Shown here one piece after another: positions 1 through 6,218 of a stretch of 10,338 bases of DNA. Every line of letters begins with the position of its first letter. The first letter of the stretch is position 1. Origin of the DNA: Actinomycetes bacterium (GTDB lineage Bacteria; Actinomycetota; Actinomycetes; JAHEKZ01); contig JAJAYM010000076.1 in the NCBI GenBank assembly GCA_027117675.1, positions 1 through 10,338 on the forward strand. The letters run 5' to 3'. The position numbers and the translations under genes were made by a program. Below the pieces are notes generated by a model. It was not told where the DNA came from, made no database searches, and was given only the letters and a program-made list of their open reading frames with translations.

Positions 1-423
1 ACGCGTGACCGCTGCCCGCCGGAAAGCGGTCCAACGCGGTCGCCTTCACGCCCTGTGAGGCGGACGGCACCGATTACGCGGTCGACGTCCGCCGTCGGTT
101 TCCCAAGAATCTTGACGAAGTAGCTGACGTTCTGGGCGGACCGTCAGATCGGCGTAGACGGACGCGTCTTGCGTCATGTACGCGACCCGCCGACGCAGTT
201 CCCCACCCCCCGCCGGCAACCCCAGAACAGTCACCGTGCCACCAGCCACCTTCTGAACTCCCGCGATGGAGCGGATCAGGGTGGTCTTGCCTGAACCGCT
301 CGGGCCCAACAGTCCGGTGATCCGACCGGGAACTATTCGTGCAGTGAAACTCGGCAACACGGTGACGCCGCCACGGATGAGCCGAAGGTCGTGGCACTCG
401 ATGGAAGGTGTCCCACTCGTCAT
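1..423 (-). pseudogene. ABC transporter ATP-binding protein (ABC-2/DrrA-like), frameshifted and cut by the window edge
   Basis: This is the nucleotide-binding subunit of an ABC transporter, probably an exporter of the ABC-2/DrrA kind. It would hydrolyse ATP at the inner face of the membrane; the permease partner is not in view. The ATG at 423-421 starts a frame with Walker A GPSGSGKT at residues 40-47 and a Q-loop in YMTQ (Q85), followed by DASVYADLTV. After residue 96 the frame degrades. Removing one C from the CCC run (GGG at 134-136 on the plus strand) restores a good continuation, QNVSYFVKILG, and the ABC signature LSGGQ near residues 133-137, open to position 1. So one inserted base separates Walker A from the signature. 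Uncorrected, the frame stops near position 46. The start overlaps the stop of the upstream TIM-barrel gene as ATGA, which implies coupled translation. It may be a true pseudogene or a one-base sequencing error; sequence alone cannot decide. Family assignment is firm, transported substrate unknown. Confidence 0.85.
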
Positions 424-1271
424 CGGTGCTCGGACTCGACGGGTGGTTGCGAAATACCGGTGGCCAGGTTCAACCGCGTGAAGGCGAGCGCTTCAGCGAG
501 GTCGTTCTCCCGTTCCTCGCGGCTCGTGCAGCGACGGGTGTTGACCTCGAGGACCACGTGCCCGGTGTAGTCGACATCGGCGAGGTATTCCAGGAGTGCA
601 GCGCAGGGCTGGATGCCTCGTCCAGGCACGAGGTGCTCGTCTTTGGCGGCGCCGGAACCGTCACCCATGTGCACGTGCGCGAGTCGATCACCGAGGACGC
701 GCGCCATCGCCATCGCGTCGTCGCCGGAGACCGACGTGTGCGAGAGATCGAGTGTGACCGAGGTGTAGTCCTCGTCGGTGGGATCGTGATCAGGCAGGTA
801 TGCCTGGATCTCTCGGTTGCGCGCGCGCCACGGAAACATGTTCTCGACGGCGAACCGCACATCTGTCTCGTCATTCATCGCGGCAACGCCGCTGACGAAG
901 GCCTTCGCATAGTCGCGCTGCCAGCGGAAGGGGGGATGGACGACCACGACGGACGCCCCGAGCTGCTCAGCAGTGCGTTGCGCCGTCTGCAGCTTTCCCC
1001 AAGGTTCGGTGCCCCAGACACGCTGAGTGATCAGGAGGCACGGCGCGTGAATCGCCACGATCGGTAGTTCGTGGTAGTCCGACAACCGTTGCAGCGCCGA
1101 GACGTCTTGGCTGACCAAATCCGTCGAGACCATCACCTCGATCCCGTCGTAACCGAGCCGCGCAGCCATCTCGAACGCAGTCGCTGTCGACTCCGGGTAG
1201 GCCGACGCCGTCGACAGCGCAACCTTCGCGCGAGGGACGCGGACCGTCGATCCCTTCGACGACACCGTCAC
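420..1271 (-). CDS. Sugar phosphate isomerase/epimerase-like TIM-barrel protein (AP endonuclease 2 / xylose-isomerase-like fold)
   Basis: A 283-residue cytoplasmic protein of the xylose-isomerase-like TIM-barrel superfamily, whose members use divalent metals for sugar isomerisation or epimerisation or for AP-endonuclease chemistry. Visible barrel-strand motifs in order are YDGIEV (41-46), VAIHAP (H75), VVVVHPPF (H112), FAVENMF (E143), TLDLSHT (D175, H178), HVHMGDG (H199, H201) and VVLEVNTR (E242). The Glu/Asp/His/Glu set fits the family's metal site. The start is GTG at 1271-1269, overlapping the ppx stop as GTGA; the gene ends in ATGA overlap with the ABC ATPase, so the three genes are probably one transcript. 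Actinobacteria such as M. tuberculosis keep a related TIM-barrel gene near ppx1 (Rv0496-Rv0498, from memory). The substrate is unknown and no enzyme activity should be assumed. Confidence 0.85.
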   Translation of the reverse strand: MTVSSKGSTVRVPRAKVALSTASAYPESTATAFEMAARLGYDGIEVMVSTDLVSQDVSALQRLSDYHELPIVAIHAPCLLITQRVWGTEPWGKLQTAQRTAEQLGASVVVVHPPFRWQRDYAKAFVSGVAAMNDETDVRFAVENMFPWRARNREIQAYLPDHDPTDEDYTSVTLDLSHTSVSGDDAMAMARVLGDRLAHVHMGDGSGAAKDEHLVPGRGIQPCAALLEYLADVDYTGHVVLEVNTRRCTSREERENDLAEALAFTRLNLATGISQPPVESEHR

Positions 1272-2221
1272 TGACCCATCCAGTCAAGGCGGCGCAGGAT
1301 GACGCCTTCGCGGAGCGCCCAGGGGCAGATCTCCAGCGACTTGGCTCCCACCGCGTCCATCACCAACTCGGCCACGATCGCACCCGCGAGCAGTTGCGGC
1401 GCCCGACCGGGCGAGATCCCGGGCAGTTCAACACGTTGGCGGACCGACATGCGGGCCAGTCTGGGAACCCAGTCTGCGAGTGCTTCACGATGCAGGTGTC
1501 GCCGGACGTTAGGGCCGGCCGAACTCGGAGCCGCACCGGTCAACCGAGCGAGTTGCTTGAAGGTCTTCGACGTCCCCACCACGTGCGAGGCGCTAGCGGT
1601 GACCGCCAGCACTGCACTCTGCTCGGCCAGAAGGTTGCGCACGTGCTTACGCAGGTGCTTTACCTCGCCGGGCGACGGCGGGTCACCGTGCAAGAAGGCA
1701 CGGGTCAGACGTCCCGCACCGAGCGGAAGCGAGAACGCGGCATCCGGCTCCTCGGTGTTCCCGATTCCGACTTCCAGCGAGCCGCCGCCGATGTCGAGGA
1801 CGAGGACGCGACCACTTGACCAGCCAAACCAGCGCCGCACAGCGAGGAAAGTCAACCTTGCTTCCTCCTCTCCCGTCAGCACCTCAAGATCGACACCGGT
1901 CGCGCTACGGACCGCTTGGAGCACCTCGTCTCCGTTGGACGCCGCGCGCACGGCAGACGTCGCGAACGCCAGCATCTCTTCGGCCCCGACCTGCTCGGCG
2001 ATCTTGGCTGCTTCCGCGACGAACTCAGTAAGGGCAGCAACACCAATCTCAGCAATGCCTCCGTCGTCATCGAGGAACTCGGCGAGACGCAACTCGGTCT
2101 TGTAGGAGTAGGCCGAGCGAGGTGCCGCACCATGGTGCGCGTCGACGACCAGAAGGTGCACGGTGTTCGAACCGACGTCCAGAACCCCCAGCCGCACACC
2201 GTCGCTCGTTCCAACGTCCAT
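1268..2221 (-). CDS. ppx: Ppx/GppA family exopolyphosphatase / guanosine pentaphosphate phosphohydrolase
   Basis: A 317-residue ASKHA-fold phosphatase that removes terminal phosphate from polyphosphate and/or pppGpp in the cytoplasm. Hallmarks are the phosphate-1 motif LDVGSNTVHLLV (14-25), FATSAVRAASN (86-96), the catalytic loop LTGEEEARLTF (115-125, Glu at 118-120) and the phosphate-2 motif VLDIGGGSLEVG (141-152). It is the short two-domain type usual in actinobacteria, without the extra C-terminal domains of E. coli Ppx. The frame stays open upstream to 2332, but ATG 2221-2219 is preferred. It sits seven bases after a TAGCGT -10 box, begins a few residues before the conserved DVGSNT, and a longer form would overlap the divergent gene's coding region. 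The next gene overlaps the stop (GTGA). Whether polyphosphate or pppGpp is the main substrate cannot be told. Confidence 0.9.
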   Translation of the reverse strand: MDVGTSDGVRLGVLDVGSNTVHLLVVDAHHGAAPRSAYSYKTELRLAEFLDDDGGIAEIGVAALTEFVAEAAKIAEQVGAEEMLAFATSAVRAASNGDEVLQAVRSATGVDLEVLTGEEEARLTFLAVRRWFGWSSGRVLVLDIGGGSLEVGIGNTEEPDAAFSLPLGAGRLTRAFLHGDPPSPGEVKHLRKHVRNLLAEQSAVLAVTASASHVVGTSKTFKQLARLTGAAPSSAGPNVRRHLHREALADWVPRLARMSVRQRVELPGISPGRAPQLLAGAIVAELVMDAVGAKSLEICPWALREGVILRRLDWMGQ

Positions 2222-2228
2222 GCCGCTG

Positions 2229-2234
2229 ACGCTA
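2229..2234 (-). promoter_or_regulatory. -10 box of a leaderless promoter for ppx
   Basis: Read on the minus strand this is TAGCGT, matching the actinobacterial TANNNT -10 consensus. It ends seven bases before the ppx ATG, so transcription would begin at or beside the start codon, and no Shine-Dalgarno sequence is present. The -35 slot at a 17 bp spacing holds AGCGTA, the complement of the opposing promoter's -10, and does not resemble TTGACA. Confidence 0.5.
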
Positions 2235-2251
2235 CCCGCCCTGTCAGGCCG

Positions 2252-2257
2252 TACGCT
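2252..2257 (+). promoter_or_regulatory. -10 box of a leaderless promoter for the cysteine-rich gene
   Basis: TACGCT matches TANNNT and ends six bases before GTG 2264, so the mRNA probably starts at the GTG itself. There is no ribosome binding site, consistent with a leaderless transcript. The 17 bp spacing places its -35 slot exactly on the ppx -10 box (2229-2234). Confidence 0.5.
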
Positions 2258-2263
2258 GACCCC

Positions 2264-3112
2264 GTGCCTGAAGTGAACCTCAACTTTCCCCGTGCATGGG
2301 TGGAGTTCACTGACCCCGTCGACGACGGCCAAGTCTTCCGCTGCGACCTCACCTGGTTGACCAGCAACTGGATGTGCATCTTCGGCTCAGGATGTAAGGG
2401 CATCTACGCCGACCGCCCCGACGACGGGTGTTGCACCCTGGGCGCTCACTTCTCCGACAAGGCTGACGAGAAGCGCGTCAAGCAATGGGCCAAGGAACTA
2501 GGCCCCGACGACTGGCAGTACTACGGCACCGAGAAGGTCACCGAGAAGGATGAGGACGGCGGCCGCAAGACGCGCGTCGTCGACGGTGGGTGCGTCTTCT
2601 TGAATCGCCCAGGCTTTCCGTCGGGTACGGGATGTTCGCTGCACAAACTGGCGCTCGACCGCGGCGTCAGCATCGTCAAGACCAAGCCCGATGTGTGCTG
2701 GCAGCTGCCGACTCGCCGCACCTACCGTCACGTAGACCGGCCGGATGGAACCGAGTACCTCGAGATCATTGTTGGTGAGTACGAGCGAGCTGGGTGGGGG
2801 GCGGGCGGCCACGATCTTGACTGGTACTGCACCAGCAACACCGAGGCGCACGTCGGTACCCGACCGGTCTACCTCAGCAATCGTGACGAGTTGGTCGAGC
2901 TGATGGGTGAGGCCGCGTACGCCGAACTCTGCCGGCTCTGCGAGGACCGCCTCGCTGGCGGCAACCGACCAGCCCCGCACCCGGCAACGGTCGAGGCCGC
3001 CGCACTTGCCGCCGCCGCCGCCAAGAAGACCACCGCCAAGGGGGCCACCGCCAAGAAGGCCACCAAGGCCAGCCGGCCCGCCCCCTCTCGCAAGGCATCG
3101 CGCAAGCGCTAG
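2264..3112 (+). CDS. Cysteine-rich conserved protein with Lys/Ala histone-H1-like C-terminal tail
   Basis: A 282-residue protein of no recognised function. The first 230 residues hold eleven cysteines: C27, C38, C44, CC56-57, C110, C124, C145, C189 and CRLC at 223-226. Local motifs include SGCKGI, GCCTLGAHF, CVFLNRP and GTGCSLHKLAL. The spacing recalls the zinc- or iron-chelating families (YkgJ/UPF0153- or DUF3109-like), so a metal or Fe-S site is plausible. The tail after about residue 240 is almost only Ala, Lys, Thr, Pro, Ser and Arg with KK/TAKK/ATK repeats, like the tails of mycobacterial HupB or histone H1, which suggests nucleic-acid or polyphosphate binding. There is no signal peptide or membrane segment. 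GTG 2264 is chosen because of the -10 box six bases upstream; GTG 2273 is an alternative. Upstream in-frame codons lie inside ppx on the other strand and are rejected. It lies 107 bp before radA. Confidence 0.85.
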   Translation: MPEVNLNFPRAWVEFTDPVDDGQVFRCDLTWLTSNWMCIFGSGCKGIYADRPDDGCCTLGAHFSDKADEKRVKQWAKELGPDDWQYYGTEKVTEKDEDGGRKTRVVDGGCVFLNRPGFPSGTGCSLHKLALDRGVSIVKTKPDVCWQLPTRRTYRHVDRPDGTEYLEIIVGEYERAGWGAGGHDLDWYCTSNTEAHVGTRPVYLSNRDELVELMGEAAYAELCRLCEDRLAGGNRPAPHPATVEAAALAAAAAKKTTAKGATAKKATKASRPAPSRKASRKR

Positions 3113-3123
3113 CGAAGGCCATG

Positions 3124-3165
3124 TGGGTGCAGGAAGTGTTGCCAGCACAGCAGTTACCGCACCCA
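3124..3165 (+). other. Inverted repeat TGGGTGC / GCACCCA upstream of radA
   Basis: TGGGTGC at 3124-3130 is the perfect reverse complement of GCACCCA at 3159-3165, a 7 bp stem around a 28-base loop. It begins 12 bases after the stop of the cysteine-rich gene. No T-run follows, so a classical Rho-independent terminator is doubtful; it could be a weak terminator or an operator. A second small hairpin (about 3168-3184, CGCC/GGCG with one mismatch) follows immediately. Confidence 0.35.
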
Positions 3166-3189
3166 TACGCCCCTGTCGGAGGCGTGTCC

Positions 3190-3195
3190 TAGTGT
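3190..3195 (+). promoter_or_regulatory. Possible -10 box for radA
   Basis: TAGTGT fits TANNNT and would place the transcript start about 18 bases before the radA GTG, just leaving room for the AGGAGG ribosome site. No -35 match to TTGACA is seen, so this is a weak call. Confidence 0.3.
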
Positions 3196-3208
3196 CCTGG
3201 CCATACCT

Positions 3209-3214
3209 AGGAGG
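3209..3214 (+). promoter_or_regulatory. Ribosome binding site of radA
   Basis: A perfect AGGAGG lies five bases before GTG 3220 and settles that start. It is one of the few textbook Shine-Dalgarno sites in the window, in contrast with the leaderless neighbours. Confidence 0.85.
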
Positions 3215-3219
3215 TACCA

Positions 3220-4602
3220 GTGACCGGACCATTGCGGCCCGCAGCCAAGAAGACCCGCGCCGAGTACCGGTGCGCCGACTGCGGCTGGACGACCACTAAG
3301 TGGCTCGGCCGCTGTGGTGAGTGCCAGGCATGGGGAACGGTCGACGAAACCGGCCCCAAGGCACGCGGAGTCACCGCCGGTCCGGTGAGCACCCCAGCGC
3401 GTCCGATCCTCGAGGTCGACGTCGATGCGGCTCGCAGCCGCAGCACCGGGGTCGACGAGCTTGACCGCGTCCTGGGTGGCGGCCTCATTGCCGGCGCCGT
3501 TGTCCTGCTGGCCGGCGAGCCTGGCGTCGGCAAGTCAACGCTCCTCCTCGACGTCGCAGCGCGATCCGCACGCGCAGGCGTCACCACCCTCTACGTCACC
3601 GGTGAGGAGTCCACCGCCCAGGTCCGTCTACGGGCCGACCGGATCAACGCAGTCCACGCAAACCTCTGGATCGCGGCCGAAACCGACCTGGCCGCGGTGC
3701 TGAGCCAAATCGACGCTGTCGGTCCTGGGTTGCTGGTCTTGGACTCGGTGCAGACGGTGTCAACGCCGGAGATCGATGGCGCACCCGGCGGCGTCACCCA
3801 GGTGCGAGAGGTGGCGACGACCCTCATCCGACTTGCCAAGGAGCGCGCCATCGCCACGGTCCTCGTCGGCCATGTCACCAAGGACGGCTCGGTGGCGGGG
3901 CCACGCCTGCTTGAGCACCTCGTCGACGTCGTGCTCACCTTCGAGGGTGACCAGCACAGCACGCTCCGCATCGGAAGAGCGACGAAGAATCGGTTCGGCC
4001 CCACCGACGAAGTGGGCTGCTTCGTGATGAGCGACCACGGCATCGACGGCGTCGTCGACCCAAGCGGCCTCTTCATCGGCCGCCACACCTCACCCGTCGC
4101 TGGAACCTGCGTCACCGTGACCCTCGAAGGACGCCGGCCACTGGTCGCCGAGGTGCAGGCACTCGTGTCACCGACCACTGCCAACAATCCACGCCGTACC
4201 AGCGCCGGCATCGACTCGTCCAGACTCGCGATGGTCGTTGCCGTTTTGACCCGCCGGGGTCGGATGCCGCTCGCCGCCTCAGAGATCTACGCCGCCACCG
4301 TTGGCGGCGTACAACTTCGCGAGCCAGCCTCCGACCTCGCGTTGACGATGGCACTGGCGAGCGCATGCATGGATCGTCCGCTCGCCCCCGACCTCGTGGC
4401 CTTCGGCGAAATCGGGCTGGCCGGCGAGGTGCGCACAGTCTCCGGTATCGAGCGGCGGCTCACCGAAGCCAGCCGGCTGGGGTTTCGGCGAGCGATCACA
4501 CCTCGCTACGACGGTCCGGTGCCCGATGGCATCACCATCTCTCCCGTTGCCGACATCCACGACGCGCTGGCGATCGCGCTCCAAGAGGTCGCGCACGGCT
4601 AG
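3220..4602 (+). CDS. radA: DNA repair protein RadA (Sms)
   Basis: A RecA-related ATPase of 460 residues that drives branch migration and processing of recombination intermediates; the length equals that of E. coli RadA. The domains are complete. An N-terminal zinc finger has CADC (18-21) and CGEC (32-35). The RecA-like ATPase has Walker A GEPGVGKST (99-107) and Walker B LLVLDS ending near D175. The RadA-specific KNRFG motif (256-260) is in TKNRFGPTDEVG. A C-terminal Lon-protease-like domain from about residue 290 includes DLALTMALASA and GEIGLAGEVRTV; in RadA proteins this domain is a non-proteolytic DNA-binding scaffold. The GTG start follows a strong AGGAGG. disA begins 71 bp downstream on the same strand, the radA-disA pairing known in actinobacteria and firmicutes; in B. 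subtilis RadA is reported to affect DisA activity. Confidence 0.97.
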   Translation: MTGPLRPAAKKTRAEYRCADCGWTTTKWLGRCGECQAWGTVDETGPKARGVTAGPVSTPARPILEVDVDAARSRSTGVDELDRVLGGGLIAGAVVLLAGEPGVGKSTLLLDVAARSARAGVTTLYVTGEESTAQVRLRADRINAVHANLWIAAETDLAAVLSQIDAVGPGLLVLDSVQTVSTPEIDGAPGGVTQVREVATTLIRLAKERAIATVLVGHVTKDGSVAGPRLLEHLVDVVLTFEGDQHSTLRIGRATKNRFGPTDEVGCFVMSDHGIDGVVDPSGLFIGRHTSPVAGTCVTVTLEGRRPLVAEVQALVSPTTANNPRRTSAGIDSSRLAMVVAVLTRRGRMPLAASEIYAATVGGVQLREPASDLALTMALASACMDRPLAPDLVAFGEIGLAGEVRTVSGIERRLTEASRLGFRRAITPRYDGPVPDGITISPVADIHDALAIALQEVAHG

Positions 4603-4673
4603 ACTCGCCGCACGGAGGCCGCTTGGGCGCGTGTCCGTGACCTTTGTGATCCCAGCGAGCGTGAGAGTGGTCC

Positions 4674-5771
4674 GTGGCAACCAGCGACAAAGCGGTGGCA
4701 AGCGACGCCGACGCGCAGTTGCTCGTCACGCTGGCGACGGTTGCCCCTGGCACCCAACTACGTGACGGTCTCGAACGAATCTTGCGCGGACGCACCGGTG
4801 GACTGTTCGTTCTCGGCTACGACAAAGACGTCGAAGCCCTCTGCAGCGGCGGTTTCACCCTCGACGTCGAGTTCTTGGCCACCCGGCTCCGTGAGCTGGC
4901 CAAGATGGACGGCGCCATCATCCTCGGGCCGAACGCGACCACGATTCACCGAGCCGCCGTCCACTTGATGCCAGACCCGAGCATCAACTCCGACGAGATG
5001 GGTACGCGTCACCGAACGGCAGAGCGGGTCGCCAAGCAGACCGGCTACCCGGTGATCTCAGTCAGCCAGTCGATGAACATCATCGCCCTCTATGTGGCTG
5101 GACGCCGCTACGTCCTCGAAGACTCGGCGGCCATCCTGTCCCGCGCCAACCAGGCGCTGGCCACCCTGGAGCGCTACAAGATGCGCCTCGACGAGGTGTC
5201 CGGCACCTTGTCTGACCTTGAGATCGAAGACCTTGTCTCGGTGCGCGACGTCACCGTCGTCGCCCAGCGCCTCGAGATGGTGCTCCGGATCGCCCGCGAG
5301 ATTGACGGATACGTTGTCGAGCTCGGATCGGACGGCCGGCTGCTTTCACTGCAGCTGGTCGAGCTCATCGGAGGCGTCGACACCGACCGAGAGCTCGTCG
5401 TACGTGACTACCTGCCGTCCGGACGCCGCTCCCGCACCGTCGAGCGGGCGCTGGCCGATCTCGACGCACTCTCTGACGTCGAGCTGCTCGACCTCACCCT
5501 GGTGGCGAAAGCCCTGGGGTATCCCGGCGCCGCAGACGAGCTCGACGTCACGATCAGTCCCCGCGGCTACCGTCTGCTGGCCCGAGTACCCCGTCTCCCA
5601 GCAACGGTCGTCCACCCGCTCGTGGAGGACTTCGGCGGGCTACAGCGCCTGCTCGCCGCCAGCATCGACGACCTGCAGACCGTCGAGGGAGTCGGCGAAG
5701 CCAGGGCGCGAACGGTGCGCGAGGGCCTCTCCCGGTTGGCCGAGTCGAGCATCCTTGAGCGCTACGTCTGA
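4674..5771 (+). CDS. disA: DNA integrity scanning diadenylate cyclase DisA
   Basis: A 365-residue enzyme that condenses two ATP into the second messenger c-di-AMP, acts as an octamer and scans DNA for branched structures. The N-terminal DAC domain carries both catalytic signatures: DGA at 79-81 (KMDGAIIL) and RHR at 112-114 (GTRHRTA). A helical spine follows, then a C-terminal helix-hairpin-helix domain with VEGVGEARA (about 337-345), which binds Holliday junctions in known DisA proteins. The length is close to the characterised enzymes. The start is GTG 4674 with only a weak GAGTGG site upstream. The 71 bp after radA show no clear terminator or TANNNT box, so co-transcription with radA is likely. 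All key residues are present, so it should be active. The 3' end converges on cheW with a 24-base gap. Confidence 0.97.
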   Translation: MATSDKAVASDADAQLLVTLATVAPGTQLRDGLERILRGRTGGLFVLGYDKDVEALCSGGFTLDVEFLATRLRELAKMDGAIILGPNATTIHRAAVHLMPDPSINSDEMGTRHRTAERVAKQTGYPVISVSQSMNIIALYVAGRRYVLEDSAAILSRANQALATLERYKMRLDEVSGTLSDLEIEDLVSVRDVTVVAQRLEMVLRIAREIDGYVVELGSDGRLLSLQLVELIGGVDTDRELVVRDYLPSGRRSRTVERALADLDALSDVELLDLTLVAKALGYPGAADELDVTISPRGYRLLARVPRLPATVVHPLVEDFGGLQRLLAASIDDLQTVEGVGEARARTVREGLSRLAESSILERYV

Positions 5772-5795
5772 CGCCAGCCAACACCGAGCACAGGT

Positions 5796-6218
5796 TTAAG
5801 CGGTGCCGGAGGTCTCTAGACCCGCGAGCGCCCTCAGCTCGACCAGCATCACCGGCGCGCGGTCCTCAGGGCGACGAAGCACCCGCTTCACATAGGCGGG
5901 CAATCCGGCGGGCGCATCGCCATCCTCGACGACCAGCTCGTCGTCGCTGACGACGGCCAACACCCGGTCAACGGCAACGCCGTAGCTGCCACCGTCTAGT
6001 GGGTTCAGCACCAGAACGTCGCCCTCTTCACCCGGATAGGCGTCTGAGCGAAGATCGACCACCGGCAGAGGGTCGCTCCGCAGCTCGATCATCCCGCTGA
6101 CCGGCGCCCGCGTGCCGGGAAGTGGCTCGATGCCCACGGCGCGTACGACCTCGCGCACTTCCTCCAGCTCGCACGCGAGGTCACGGCCGTTCATGCGGAA
6201 CGTGATGTAGCCGCTCAC
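5796..6218 (-). CDS. cheW: CheW-like chemotaxis coupling protein
   Basis: A 140-residue single-domain CheW, the SH3-like adaptor that couples chemoreceptors to the kinase CheA at the cytoplasmic membrane. The opening strands YITFRMNGRDLACELEEV and the family signature region SGMIELRSDPLPVVDLR (about 41-57) are clear, followed by YGVAVDRVLAVV. It is somewhat shorter than E. coli CheW (167 aa) and shows no CheA or receiver fusion. The GTG start (6218-6216) shares one base with the cheR stop (TAGTG) and has GGAG six bases upstream, so it is translated with cheR. No CheA or methyl-accepting receptor is encoded in the window, so its partners must lie elsewhere. It is the last gene of the set and converges on disA. 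Confidence 0.88.
   Translation of the reverse strand: MSGYITFRMNGRDLACELEEVREVVRAVGIEPLPGTRAPVSGMIELRSDPLPVVDLRSDAYPGEEGDVLVLNPLDGGSYGVAVDRVLAVVSDDELVVEDGDAPAGLPAYVKRVLRRPEDRAPVMLVELRALAGLETSGTA

Noticed and set aside
131..140. Programmed +1 frameshifting in the ABC ATPase
   Set aside because: The zero-frame codons are CGC CCA with no stop or rare slow codon at the site and no stimulatory structure noticed; a mutation or sequencing error is simpler.
408..1067. Plus-strand frame of about 219 residues
   Set aside because: It is antisense to the TIM-barrel gene, whose motifs are clear; long antisense frames are expected in GC-rich DNA.
1916..2263. Long plus-strand extension of the cysteine-rich gene
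   Set aside because: It lies antisense within ppx, which has clear conserved motifs, and the GTG at 2264 has a leaderless -10 box.
2222..2332. Upstream in-frame extension of ppx adding 37 residues
   Set aside because: The added part lacks family motifs, covers the divergent promoter and the start of the neighbouring gene, and the downstream ATG has a -10 box seven bases upstream.
5772..5795. Terminator between convergent disA and cheW
   Set aside because: The 24-base gap has no stem-loop or T-run; termination may be Rho-dependent or lie within the coding ends.
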